A stretch of DNA of 40,730 nucleotides from a virus, in IMG/VR virus record IMGVR_UViG_3300025646_000107, positions 1 to 40,730 of that record; one strand, written 5' to 3'. Shown in pieces: positions 27,391 through 35,788 of this stretch. The translations under genes were made by a program, and so were the position numbers. The stretch's first letter is position 1. Each line of letters begins with the position of its first letter. The notes under the pieces were generated by a model. It saw nothing but the letters and a program-made list of their open reading frames with translations. It did not search any database and was not told the origin of the DNA.

Positions 27391-28553
27391 TTCATCGTCG
27401 GGCTCATCCGACCCGTGTCCATCGGCGGCATCGGATTGGGGGCCTCGCGCCCCCACGGCGTTGGCGACATAGCCAACGCATTCTGCGTTCTGCCACGGCC
27501 AAGGCGGCGGGCAATTTCCTCGGAGCGGGCAACCGCGTCGCGCAGACGAGCGATCTGCAATTGTGAATCTTTCAACGCATTGAAAACTTTCGCTCCGTCC
27601 GGGCCTATCGGCTGCTCGTAAATCTGCGGCCTAGACATACGCACACGCTCTGCGTCTAGCCGTGCCCGCCTCGGTGCGTCGATAGCACCTCTCAGCCGCT
27701 CAAGCTCTTCCTCCTTGGACACGAATTGCCCCAAGGCGTTCCGCGTCTGTGTGTAGGGCAGCGCTTCGCGCGTCCTGTAGTTCTCCCGCGCCATCCGCGT
27801 CTGACTGATCCACGCGGGCGCAGGCTCGTTCTGCGGCGCTCCTCTTGCCCCCCAGGGTCCGATAATGTCCGACGTGTCGAAGGACTCATCCACCCGTCGC
27901 GGCTGAAACGTGGGAAGAATAGCAGGTGGTCGCGCCCGTGCTTCAATCTGCGTGGCGCGGTCCATGAGCTGCGCGCCGGCTCGTGTCGCTTGATCGTCCG
28001 GCATGATGCGAGATGGTGTTGCGGATGCACCGCGACCGAGAATGTTTCGGCCAGCCCTGTACGCACCGTAGCCACCAATCCCCGCCAATCCTATCAAGCT
28101 GGCATCGACTGCAGCATCCAGCCATTTGCCAGCCTCAGCGTTTTGCCATGCCGAAGCCCCCGCGTCTCCCGCTGCGACAGCAGCTCCGACCGGCGGGAAT
28201 ACAGTCCCGGCAAGATCAACCGCCCCCCGCGCAATTTGTGCTGGCGTGCTTTGCGAGTTTGTAAGAGCCGGGATGCCAGTCGATTGCGCGATCGGTGTTG
28301 CGAAGCGCTCAGCTTGGCTCCACGCCGCTCCAGCGGCAGGCCCGAACCGTTGGCCCAAAACGTCACCGGCTGGCGTATTGCCAGACGACAGCGTGCCGAA
28401 TGACGGGACACGGGGCGCCCCGCCCGACATGTCCGGAACTCGCTGCACCGCGCCGCTTACAGGGTCGTATGTCGCGTCAGGCACACCATCGCCGTCAAGG
28501 TCGACAATGGCCTGCCTGAGACCAGCCAACGCCACATCAAACGGATCAGCCAT
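27342..28553 (-). CDS. Internal virion / ejection-type protein with EF-hand-like motif
   Basis: A 403-aa protein. The N-terminus has a calcium-loop-like segment (VDLDGDGVPDATYD, residues 17-30). The middle is Ala/Gly-rich with a membrane-like stretch (AAVAAGDAGASAW, then IGLAGIGGYGAYRA). The C-terminus is Arg-rich and helical (EEELERLRGAIDAPRRARLD). The position after the large ejection protein and before the tailspike, plus Ala/Gly composition, suggests an internal virion protein delivered with DNA. No catalytic motif. Confidence 0.62.
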   Translation of the reverse strand: MADPFDVALAGLRQAIVDLDGDGVPDATYDPVSGAVQRVPDMSGGAPRVPSFGTLSSGNTPAGDVLGQRFGPAAGAAWSQAERFATPIAQSTGIPALTNSQSTPAQIARGAVDLAGTVFPPVGAAVAAGDAGASAWQNAEAGKWLDAAVDASLIGLAGIGGYGAYRAGRNILGRGASATPSRIMPDDQATRAGAQLMDRATQIEARARPPAILPTFQPRRVDESFDTSDIIGPWGARGAPQNEPAPAWISQTRMARENYRTREALPYTQTRNALGQFVSKEEELERLRGAIDAPRRARLDAERVRMSRPQIYEQPIGPDGAKVFNALKDSQLQIARLRDAVARSEEIARRLGRGRTQNALAMSPTPWGREAPNPMPPMDTGRMSPTMNYWDDSLPPPEFLRRR

Positions 28554-28595
28554 CTTGCGAATCCCGTGCTGTCATGCTGTCATGCGTAAGGGGGC

Positions 28596-28612
28596 GGGCC
28601 GCCAAACGGCCC
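28596..28612 (-). other. Intercistronic hairpin
   Basis: GGGCCG and CGGCCC form a 6-bp stem over a 5-nt loop in the 105-bp gap between the 710-aa and 403-aa genes. No T-tract follows on the minus strand, so it probably tunes expression or mRNA decay. Confidence 0.4.
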
Positions 28613-28658
28613 CACCGATGCGGGTGCCAACTAGGCGGTAGCGTTCGACCGCCCCCAA

Positions 28659-30791
28659 TCACCTCTGTGCTTCGATCTGCGGCGGGCCTGCCATCGCGCC
28701 AACCAGCGCCGTGCTGGATCGGTCAAGCGCATCAGCAAAGCGCGCGAACACGTCGGGACCGCCCCGAGCCCGCAGCCGGCGCAAGATCTGGTTCCGCGTC
28801 TGCGGGTCGCTCTCGAGCAAGCGCCGCGCGAGAGCAAGGGCAACGTCCTGCCGATAGCCGAAGATGCGCTGAACCCCGACGCCGACTGCCTCAATGCCCA
28901 TGTTGAACAGGCTCGGTGCCTGCCTGAAACGGTTCCACATGCCCGCGAGCGCGTCACCTGCAAACGCCATGTCATCGGTCTGACGCTGCGCCGTAGCCGA
29001 GTTGCCCAGGACCGCGTTGTTCGTCTGCACCATCCTCTGCTCGCGCCGGATGACATTGCCGAACCTCTCGGGCCGATCACGGAACACGGCGTTGCTGCCC
29101 GCACTCGTGGGAATGATCTCGCTCATCAGCTCGCGCACCCTCTGCTGCTCGAAGATCTGCGTTACGTCATTGCCGGGCCGGCGGGTCCGGAGAGCGTTGC
29201 GCAGGCTTTCTAGGAAGCCGATGCGGAACAACTGCTGCTGCCCCGTCGAGAGTGCGCGGTATTGATCGACGCTGATTTCTGAGGCTTCCCGCAGCGCGGC
29301 TCGCCCAAGGTCGATGGCCTCGCGGTTTTCAGCAGCCGACCCCCACGCATCGCGTGCTGCCTGATAGGCTTGGTTGCGCCCTCCGACGTGGACAGCATCA
29401 AGCAGCGACTGCTTGAACTGCGTCAGCTCCCGAACGAGGTTGTTCTCGCCTGCGCGTTGCGCGCGAGAAATGATGTCATCAAGGGCTTTTTTGGCATTGT
29501 CGAAGCGCTGCAGGTTGTTCGGCGGCATGTTGTCGCCAGTGAACAGGCGGATCGCGCGCTCCATCTGCGCCCGCGTTGAGCCCGATGGATACTGCTGCGC
29601 AACCAGAGACATCGCCGTTGTTGCATCGCTGATGTCAAAAGGGTCCTGACCCTGAAACGCTCGCTGATAGAGGTTGCGCCCCTCGGTCGCCTGGTCGCGC
29701 ATGATGCGTTGCTGCGTCTGGTAAGCCGAACCGCTCGAGCGAATGAGCATCGCGCGCTCGGTCGCATCCATGACACGCGCCATCTGGCCGTCAGGCGCAC
29801 CGCCTTGCGTTCTGGCGTAAAGGTTCTCGCCGCCGCGTTGCCGTCTTGTCAGGGTGTCACGGATGAAATTGCCCGCCTCGCCACCCTGTCGATATAGCGA
29901 GCCCGTCAGACGCCGCATCCCGTCCGAGGTGTCGGCTAGGGTTTCTGGCACGGTCGCGGCAGAACCCTGGTTCATGCGCGCGTCGTAAGCCTGCCCCTGC
30001 TGTAGATCGAGCCGCTTGGCTGCCGGTGACGAACCCTCGCGGGCAATGCGCTGAGCCAAGATCTGATCGGCCGCTTCCTCAGGCCCGTAGCGCATGCGCG
30101 TAAGCGTCGGCGCTAGATTGTCTGCCGCGTAGCCGTAGGCGCGGGACACGCCAGAAGCAGCGACAGGCAACGCCGCGCCGATGGCAGCGCCCGTTTTGGC
30201 TCCCGACGAGGCCGCAGACAGCCGATTGTCAAAAGAGCCTTCTCCGGTGCCAAAACCTTCGACTGTCCCCACGCCAGCGCCAACGGTAGCACCCTGACCG
30301 ACGCGACCGGGCAGTGTCGCTGCGGGCGCCAAACGCGAGAACAGAGGCCCGCCCGTCACCACACCTGCAGCCAGCTTCCCGACCGTGGACTCAACCGGTG
30401 ATCGCGCATCGGCGGCCCGATCTCGCGCGCGCTGTTCGGCGAGTGCTTCATCGTAGGGCGCACCGAACTGGTTGTCCGTCAGGCTGGCAATGCCAGACTG
30501 CACAAGCGCCGTGGCTTCATCGAGGTATGGACCGATAAACGGAATGCCCCGCGCGGGTTGCGGCACGCTCAGTTGCGGCGTTTTTGAGACCCGGTGTTCA
30601 GCCCATATGTCTTGTGCACGCTTCTTCTCGGTCTCTGGCAACTTGGCAATGCGCGCCCTGATGTCCTTCGCTGGTGCCGACAGATCAAGGTCATACTCGA
30701 GTTGCGCCAGAATGGTCGGGTCTCTGACACCCTTCAATTTCGGGCCGCTGTCGAGCTGGGCCAGGAGATATGGATCGGTGACAGGCTTCAT
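28659..30791 (-). CDS. Large ejection protein (P22 gp16-like position)
   Basis: A 710-aa protein starting at the ATG at 30791 that overlaps the upstream stop (ATGA). The N-terminus has short TDPYLLAQLD and DPTILAQLEYDL repeats typical of phage internal proteins. There is an Ala/Gly-rich, partly hydrophobic region (about 145-230: GAGVGTVEGFGTGEG, SGAKTGAAIGAALPVAASGV) and a long helical C-terminal half. Such proteins leave the capsid ahead of the DNA and help build a channel across the envelope. No lytic transglycosylase motif was seen. The role is inferred from length, composition and order. Confidence 0.7.
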   Translation of the reverse strand: MKPVTDPYLLAQLDSGPKLKGVRDPTILAQLEYDLDLSAPAKDIRARIAKLPETEKKRAQDIWAEHRVSKTPQLSVPQPARGIPFIGPYLDEATALVQSGIASLTDNQFGAPYDEALAEQRARDRAADARSPVESTVGKLAAGVVTGGPLFSRLAPAATLPGRVGQGATVGAGVGTVEGFGTGEGSFDNRLSAASSGAKTGAAIGAALPVAASGVSRAYGYAADNLAPTLTRMRYGPEEAADQILAQRIAREGSSPAAKRLDLQQGQAYDARMNQGSAATVPETLADTSDGMRRLTGSLYRQGGEAGNFIRDTLTRRQRGGENLYARTQGGAPDGQMARVMDATERAMLIRSSGSAYQTQQRIMRDQATEGRNLYQRAFQGQDPFDISDATTAMSLVAQQYPSGSTRAQMERAIRLFTGDNMPPNNLQRFDNAKKALDDIISRAQRAGENNLVRELTQFKQSLLDAVHVGGRNQAYQAARDAWGSAAENREAIDLGRAALREASEISVDQYRALSTGQQQLFRIGFLESLRNALRTRRPGNDVTQIFEQQRVRELMSEIIPTSAGSNAVFRDRPERFGNVIRREQRMVQTNNAVLGNSATAQRQTDDMAFAGDALAGMWNRFRQAPSLFNMGIEAVGVGVQRIFGYRQDVALALARRLLESDPQTRNQILRRLRARGGPDVFARFADALDRSSTALVGAMAGPPQIEAQR

Positions 30792-31951
30792 TGCTCGTAC
30801 CACTTCCCATCGACCTTGATATAGGTCTTGCCGCCGAGAACCTTTGTCTCACCGGCATTCGGGGCCGGTGCCGAAGGCGTGCCAAAATCCACAATCGTGT
30901 TGCTCGGATCAACGCCGACACGCTTTGATATGTCGCCATACTGGCGCTGGATGGCCTTGTATTGCCCCTCCGCGCGCTGGTAGAGGCCGCGGGCCTGATT
31001 GACGAAATCGTTCCGAATACTTCCGGTCAGGCGCTCGCCGGAAATCACGCGATTATAGAGCGCTTGCACCCGCTCAGGAACGCCGGCCGCGTTCTGCGCC
31101 GTCGCAAACTCGCCCTCGCGAACCACGCTCCCAGGATCGAGCATCTTCATGAAGTTGAAGATCAACGCAATGTCGCTGGCCGGCGACGGCACCTTGGCCG
31201 ACTGCTCGATGCGGCTCCAGGCGTCCCGCGTCTCGAAGTATGGCTTCGCAAGGCTCGCGTACTCTTTGCGCAAACTTTCCTCGACCCCTGCCTTGTCCTT
31301 CATCGTCGCATAAGGGCCAAGCGCGGCCGACCCAGGCGATTGCAGGCGAGACACCTCGCGGCCCGTCTTCGGGTCGTAGAACAAGACAGTCTCGCCGGGC
31401 TTGAGGCTTTCTTTTCCGAGCTTTGGCCGGTCAACGAATCCGCGCGCCTGCGCAATGATGTAGTCGGTGCCTGCCCGGTAATCGCTCGGGTCGATGCCGG
31501 CTGTAGAAAGCGCCCGCTTCCATCTTGGATCGGAGCTGACAAGCCTCTGCCATTGGGCAGCAGCGACAGCCGGGTCCGCCTGCTCCGCGACCATCTGAGC
31601 CACGCCGGCCGCGCGGGTGTTGAACTCGTTCTCGCGGCGCGACCGTTCATCCGACTCGCTCAGGGCCAGCCGCCTCTTGTCCAGATTGTGGGACATGCCA
31701 AAACGGCGCGATGACTCGTCCATCTCGCGCTGGCGAAGCCCGTAGTTCGCGCCAAACTGCCGCTTGGACTCGGCAAACTGCGCCTGCGCCAGAGCGTTGG
31801 AGGCCTGCCATTGGCGGTCGGCCTGCGCCGCCCGCTCGGCCGCCATGTTCCGAGCATTCCAGTTCGCCAGGGCATTGGACACGCCGGACGCGCCCTGCAT
31901 CCAGTTGCTGGAGATGTCGGCGCCCATCGTGAACTTCGGAACAGACACCAT
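30788..31951 (-). CDS. DNA ejection protein (P22 gp20-like position)
   Basis: A 387-aa protein. It begins with a Gln/Ala-rich helical region (NARNMAAERAAQADRQWQAS, then ALAQAQFAESKRQFGANYGL) seen in many podoviral injection proteins. It continues helical and ends in a short beta segment (GETKVLGGKTYIKVDGKWY) that is common at the C-termini of phage ejection and lysozyme-less internal proteins. It sits third-to-last in the ejection cluster. No enzyme motif. Confidence 0.72.
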   Translation of the reverse strand: MVSVPKFTMGADISSNWMQGASGVSNALANWNARNMAAERAAQADRQWQASNALAQAQFAESKRQFGANYGLRQREMDESSRRFGMSHNLDKRRLALSESDERSRRENEFNTRAAGVAQMVAEQADPAVAAAQWQRLVSSDPRWKRALSTAGIDPSDYRAGTDYIIAQARGFVDRPKLGKESLKPGETVLFYDPKTGREVSRLQSPGSAALGPYATMKDKAGVEESLRKEYASLAKPYFETRDAWSRIEQSAKVPSPASDIALIFNFMKMLDPGSVVREGEFATAQNAAGVPERVQALYNRVISGERLTGSIRNDFVNQARGLYQRAEGQYKAIQRQYGDISKRVGVDPSNTIVDFGTPSAPAPNAGETKVLGGKTYIKVDGKWYEQ

Positions 31952-31954
31952 CGG

Positions 31955-32641
31955 TTAGCGCCCCCCGAAGAAGTTCGAGCCACCGCCACCACCGCCGCCG
32001 GGTCGCCCGCCCATGGCGCTGATTGCCATCTCCGCATTCTTGAGGAAATACTGCATGGGCGAGACGTTCGCCGCAGCCAGAGCGTTGCCGAGTTGCGTGT
32101 TGTTGCCGACAAGGCCCTGCGTGGCATTTCGCTCGGCCCCGCCCGCACCGGTGGCGTATTGCCATTCATTACCGGCAAGCGCGTTGGCCGCCCCGTAGCC
32201 CTGCTGGCCGACGCTTTGCAGATTGCCGATCCAGTTGTTCCAGTCCTGCGTGCCCATCTCGGCGCCGACCCGGGCACGGGCGAGCGCGTTCATGCCTGAC
32301 CCGAACTGGCCCGTGGCCGCGGCTCTGCGGTCCCCGAGCATCTGCGCCCGGTTAACATCGTCTGCGAGGTAAGGGCTAAACCCCTGCCCGTACATGCCAA
32401 GAGCGCTCTGACGGCCCGCGGCGCCGTTGATGCCGAGCGCGTTGGTGTAGGCCGTCTGGCCTGCCTGCCCTTGCGTGGCGTATGGCTGGAGGTAGCCCCG
32501 CGTCGCATCCCGCGCGCCGCCGTAGTAGCCGATCTCACGCTCGCGGCCCTGGTCGATGAATCCGCGGTTCTGCTGCGCGGTCTCCATCGCCTGCTTTTTG
32601 GCCTTGTCGGCCCCGGTAAACCATCCCCAGAAGCTGGACAT
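31955..32641 (-). CDS. DNA ejection protein (P22 gp7-like position)
   Basis: A 228-aa protein with a short amphipathic start (MSSFWGWFTGADKAKKQAME), then Gly/Ala/Gln-rich helices with YGG and YAT repeats. A C-terminal GGRPGGGGGGGSNFFGGR tail ends it. Such tails and Gln-rich helices are usual in gp7-type pilot proteins and their chaperoned partners. It is followed 3 nt later by the 387-aa gene, forming a three-gene ejection set with the 710-aa gene. Confidence 0.7.
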   Translation of the reverse strand: MSSFWGWFTGADKAKKQAMETAQQNRGFIDQGREREIGYYGGARDATRGYLQPYATQGQAGQTAYTNALGINGAAGRQSALGMYGQGFSPYLADDVNRAQMLGDRRAAATGQFGSGMNALARARVGAEMGTQDWNNWIGNLQSVGQQGYGAANALAGNEWQYATGAGGAERNATQGLVGNNTQLGNALAAANVSPMQYFLKNAEMAISAMGGRPGGGGGGGSNFFGGR

Positions 32642-32919
32642 CAGGTGCTAACCTCTGCGTTGTCGTAGGATCGACGCCAGATCGTGCCGTCAGAGACCGC
32701 CGTGCAGTAGCCGCCGGCGTCGTCGGAAACCGCGATGATGCAGCCCCTCCAACGGGAGGCGGTCGGCACGGTGGCGACGGTGTATTCCGCGAGTTGGAGC
32801 GGCTGCCGGCCGCTCAGAATTGCTGTTACACGTGAAACAAAGTCGAACCAGACGCGGGAGAAGTACGGCCCTTCGAGAACCGGCTGATCAGGGCGTGGGG
32901 CCGTCAGGCGGTTGCTCAC
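32641..32919 (-). CDS. Small tail-associated protein with SDG-WRR motif
   Basis: A 92-aa protein whose ATG overlaps the upstream stop. The N-terminal half (QPVLEGPYFSRVWFDFVSRV) is followed by WRGCIIAVSDDAGGYCTA and SDGTIWRRSYD. The same motif occurs in the gene at 22562-23062, here near the tail accessory genes. It is widespread in phage fibre and adhesion proteins. The TGA overlaps the next gene's start by one base. Confidence 0.7.
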   Translation of the reverse strand: MSNRLTAPRPDQPVLEGPYFSRVWFDFVSRVTAILSGRQPLQLAEYTVATVPTASRWRGCIIAVSDDAGGYCTAVSDGTIWRRSYDNAEVST

Positions 32920-33146
32920 CGGAACCTCACGATCTGGTCGCCCTCGGGCACGTCATAATCGAGCCAGGGAGGGCGGGCGCGGCGCTGTTCCGGCGTCAAA
33001 TCGCGGCGGGCTTCGACGGCGCGAGCCTCAACCCGCCTTGCGAACGGAAGCAGCGTGTCGCGATCCCAGCCGGTCGGGCCGAAGCTGGCCTGATTGAGTG
33101 CGTTGATGGGCTGGCCGGTGTAGCCGTATTGGGCAAGGACGTTCAC
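32916..33146 (-). CDS. Small basic/acidic structural-region protein
   Basis: A 76-aa protein (NVLAQYGYTGQPINALNQAS, then RRVEARAVEARRDLTPEQRR) ending WLDYDVPEGDQIVRF. It lies between the gp10-like gene and the SDG-WRR gene, overlapping both by four bases. No family recognised. It may be a connector or tail completion factor by position. Confidence 0.62.
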   Translation of the reverse strand: MNVLAQYGYTGQPINALNQASFGPTGWDRDTLLPFARRVEARAVEARRDLTPEQRRARPPWLDYDVPEGDQIVRFR

Positions 33147-34591
33147 GGCCTCAGCGTCTCCCCTGTCCAGCGCGCTAGAAGGACGCCACGGGCCACGGCG
33201 GCTGAGACACGGAACTCAACCGTCGCCTGCTGGAACGAGCCTAGCCGCGTCCAATGCACCTGCGTCGCCCGCTTCCCCAGCGCACCCAAGAGCCGCCGAC
33301 GCTCGACGCCCCACGTCTCGCCGTCTTCGGATAGCCGCAGCATGATCTCGGGCGACACGTCTTGAGCGCTGCCGGTGCCGAGGCCGACGCCCGGCACTAT
33401 GTCCACGTCCAGCCGGTCCATCCTGATCCGTCCAGGGAACGCATTGAGCGGCGGCATGCGAATGGTCATCACCATCTCGTCGCCGTCCTCGTCGTGGTAG
33501 GCGTCGTCCATCCAGTAGAGCTTCGGATTGTCAGCATCGCCCGCGAGGATGCGCCCGCCGAGCACGGTCATCAGGCCCGCGCGCCATGCGGTCGGGTTTC
33601 CGGCCGAGGTCCGGGATTGCCGGTCGTGCCACTGCTGCGTGGTCGTGTTGTAGACCAGCGTGCGATCCGAAAGCCGGAACGTGAGGAACCCCTGCCCCTG
33701 GTTGACGTAGCTCGATGCGATGATGCTCGACGGGTCGAGCTCGGCTTGGAACAGACGGTCCTCGGCCTGTGTCGAAATCTTCGTGGCCGTATAGCCGTTG
33801 AGCATGACGGCGCCCGCCAGACGGCCGTTCTGGTCCCTCGCCAGCCATGCGACGGTATCGGTCACGACGCCTTGCGTGATGACGCTCGCCTTCGTGACCG
33901 CCTTGGAGCCCGCAGCCCCAACCCGCGCCGCATGTGCACGGCTGAACCCGAACGCCTCGCCGCCCGTGTCCTGCCAGACCTCGAACGACCGTTGACCGAT
34001 CGCGACGAGCTCGCCGCCACGGTCCACCACTCGCAGGAGCCCATCGGGCGCGCTTTCGGCCTCGGCGATGTCGAGCCCGTCAACGGTCAGTGCGTCGTCG
34101 ATCTCCGAGCGCATCATGCGCCCGTTGGCGCCGGCGAAGATGGCAGAGCGGTTGACCACACACACGTCAATCGGCTCAAGCAAGTCCGAGTCCGTGATCT
34201 GGGTTTGGGTGCCGCCAGCCTCTACCCATGCGAGACCATCGCAGACGATAACAGTCTGCACGCCGACGCCGCGCTGATTGCGGGCCATGCCAACGTGGCC
34301 GTCAGACGGGACGCCGCCAATGCGGGTCGTGTAGCCTCCGGCGTCGATCTGGTAGAGCTGGCGACCGATTACCGCCTTGACCACGCCATCGACCTCCTGA
34401 AACCCTCTCACGCCCCCCGTAGTCGAGATCGTCGCGGCACCGTCGAGACCGGGCTCTGCCCAAACTTGCAGAGGCGCCTTGCTGTCCTTGCTTTCGGCCC
34501 GCGCCGCGCAGTTGATCAGACGCGCAATGCCCGCATGGGGCTCCTGCTGTTTTGCTGAGCCGGTCGGGAGGGCGAGCGGGAGGATCGGCAT
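33143..34591 (-). CDS. Tail accessory factor / packaged-DNA stabilisation protein (P22 gp10-like)
   Basis: A 482-aa protein starting at the ATG at 34591, overlapping the upstream stop. The sequence is beta-rich with propeller-like repeats (TTGGVRGFQEVDGVVKAVIG, VTDTVAWLARDQNGRLAGAV, SLDPSSIIASSY-type stretches and YWMDDAYHDEDGDEMVMTIR). It opens LINCAARAESKDSKAP, a typical gp10 start. gp10 sits in the tail hub and prevents DNA leakage until injection. The length matches the family, and the gene follows a gp4-like gene as in P22. Confidence 0.83.
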   Translation of the reverse strand: MPILPLALPTGSAKQQEPHAGIARLINCAARAESKDSKAPLQVWAEPGLDGAATISTTGGVRGFQEVDGVVKAVIGRQLYQIDAGGYTTRIGGVPSDGHVGMARNQRGVGVQTVIVCDGLAWVEAGGTQTQITDSDLLEPIDVCVVNRSAIFAGANGRMMRSEIDDALTVDGLDIAEAESAPDGLLRVVDRGGELVAIGQRSFEVWQDTGGEAFGFSRAHAARVGAAGSKAVTKASVITQGVVTDTVAWLARDQNGRLAGAVMLNGYTATKISTQAEDRLFQAELDPSSIIASSYVNQGQGFLTFRLSDRTLVYNTTTQQWHDRQSRTSAGNPTAWRAGLMTVLGGRILAGDADNPKLYWMDDAYHDEDGDEMVMTIRMPPLNAFPGRIRMDRLDVDIVPGVGLGTGSAQDVSPEIMLRLSEDGETWGVERRRLLGALGKRATQVHWTRLGSFQQATVEFRVSAAVARGVLLARWTGETLRP

Positions 34592-34959
34592 CAGTAGACC
34601 GAAAACGACGTAGATTCGCCGGAGCGGCCCGGCGCCTTGGCGCGGCGCAGCATCACTAGCAACTGCTCCTCCATCGCCTTTCGCTGGGGCATTGGGTTGT
34701 CACGGCCGAACGAGTGCATGACCTCGTTTTCCATGAGGTCCACAAGCGGCTGGAACACCTGCAGCGGGATTTCCTCGGCGCTGCGCGTCGTGTTCGCCCA
34801 CCAGACAAGGCCACGGTCGCGCCACTCGGCCAGCTTCCAGTCGTAGCGCTCCTCGATCAGCGCGGCCTCGTCCGGGTCAACGGACTGCCCGACGCCAACC
34901 TCGTTCATCTGCTCGAGCACCGCCGCGCTAAGCTGCGCCTTGGTCTTGAACGTCGCCAT
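34591..34959 (-). CDS. Head-to-tail connector (P22 gp4-like)
   Basis: A 122-aa protein starting at the ATG at 34959. It is helical throughout (TKAQLSAAVLEQMNEVGVGQ, then EAALIEERYDWKLAEWRDRG and FQPLVDLMENEVMHSFGRDN). It is followed by the gp10-like gene, the P22 order. It lacks a muramidase motif, so it would be only the structural connector. Confidence comes from helical profile, length and context. Confidence 0.68.
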   Translation of the reverse strand: MATFKTKAQLSAAVLEQMNEVGVGQSVDPDEAALIEERYDWKLAEWRDRGLVWWANTTRSAEEIPLQVFQPLVDLMENEVMHSFGRDNPMPQRKAMEEQLLVMLRRAKAPGRSGESTSFSVY

Positions 34960-35152
34960 CCGTCTCTACCTTGCGTGGGCGGCCGGGGCCGCGCTTCACC
35001 TCGAAGTGATGGTTGCCGGAGAGCTTGCGCTTGGCGCTCTCGTCCAGATCGGAAACGTCGGTCTCGATGCCGCGGAAGAAATCGCGGTCGAACATGGTGC
35101 AGACCTTCGTTTCGTCGTCGGGGCCGCTGCCGATAAACGTGACCTTCATCAT
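34928..35152 (-). CDS. Small protein with AT-hook-like tail
   Basis: A 74-aa protein starting at the ATG at 35152 (a second ATG at 35149). The N-terminal part (KVTFIGSGPDDETKVCTMFD, then FFRGIETDVSDLDESAKRKL) is alpha/beta. The C-terminus has KRGPGRPRKVE, a PGRP AT-hook that inserts in the minor groove. Genes of this type between coat and connector genes are common in podoviruses and of unknown role. It overlaps the next gene by 32 nt. Confidence 0.68.
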   Translation of the reverse strand: MMKVTFIGSGPDDETKVCTMFDRDFFRGIETDVSDLDESAKRKLSGNHHFEVKRGPGRPRKVETDGDVQDQGAA

Positions 35153-35165
35153 TGCCTCATGTGCT

Positions 35166-35187
35166 GGGCGGGACCGAAGCCCCGCCC
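35166..35187 (-). other. Intercistronic hairpin
   Basis: GGGCGGG and CCCGCCC form a 7-bp stem between the 176-aa and 74-aa genes. There is no T-tract. Similar hairpins lie after the coat gene and before the scaffold. Confidence 0.4.
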
Positions 35188-35195
35188 GGTTGTCG

Positions 35196-35726
35196 TCAGC
35201 CGCGAGCCAGGGGCACGCCGAGAAGCGTGGCCGTGACACTGCCTGCCGCGAACGTCGCGGCGGCCACGTTGACTTCGAGCTGGATCTTGGTCGGATAGGC
35301 GAACCACAGCGGCGTCGGGAGCACGATCGGGCGAAAGTTCGAGCCCGCCGGCATCAGATCGGTGATCGCGTCACCGCTCCACACACCGAAGTTGCCGAGG
35401 CCGGTTGCCGAGGCAGTATAGCCGCTGTCGGTGTACGTCGTGCCCCATGGCGCCACGATAGACGCCTCAGCCGAAGAGCCGTTGGCGGCCCACCCGAGGT
35501 CCATGTCAAGAGCCTCGGGGCCCGTGTCCATGTCCCCGGCAGCAACCCAGCCGCCAAGACAGAGCCAGCCGCCCGGCGTCTTGGCCAGCTCGAAGATGTC
35601 GCCATCCTCCACGTTGGCCGCGATGCTGTAGGAGCCGAACACGGGAAGCACGAGCGTGGCCGAGCCGGGCCCCTGCGGGGGGAACGTGGTCGCCGCGCGG
35701 GCGCCGGTGAGAGTTTCCGCTGCCAT
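35196..35726 (-). CDS. Capsid-associated / decoration-like protein
   Basis: A 176-aa protein directly after the coat gene, with a Gly/Ala-rich beta pattern (SATLVLPVFGSYSIAANVED, then GDIFELAKTPGGWLCLGGWV and FRPIVLPTPLWFAYPTKIQL). It lacks cysteine pairs and enzymatic motifs. Position and composition suggest a decoration or minor capsid protein. The start is the ATG at 35726, with AGGA upstream. Confidence is moderate. Confidence 0.66.
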   Translation of the reverse strand: MAAETLTGARAATTFPPQGPGSATLVLPVFGSYSIAANVEDGDIFELAKTPGGWLCLGGWVAAGDMDTGPEALDMDLGWAANGSSAEASIVAPWGTTYTDSGYTASATGLGNFGVWSGDAITDLMPAGSNFRPIVLPTPLWFAYPTKIQLEVNVAAATFAAGSVTATLLGVPLARG

Positions 35727-35761
35727 TTAGGTCAGTCCTTGATGAGATCGAGAGCAAGGGA

Positions 35762-35782
35762 GGGCGGGCGTTGAGCCCGCCC
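35762..35782 (-). terminator. Hairpin after the major capsid gene (attenuator-like)
   Basis: GGGCGGGC and GCCCGCCC form a perfect 8-bp stem over a 5-nt loop, 6 nt after the coat stop. Such hairpins often set high coat expression over downstream genes. No T-tract is present, so attenuation is inferred. Confidence 0.5.
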
Positions 35783-35788
35783 GCGTCA

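Noticed and set aside
33362-34558. Plus-strand ORF of 398 codons opposite the gp10-like gene
   Set aside because: Antisense shadow with Arg/His-rich, non-protein-like sequence.
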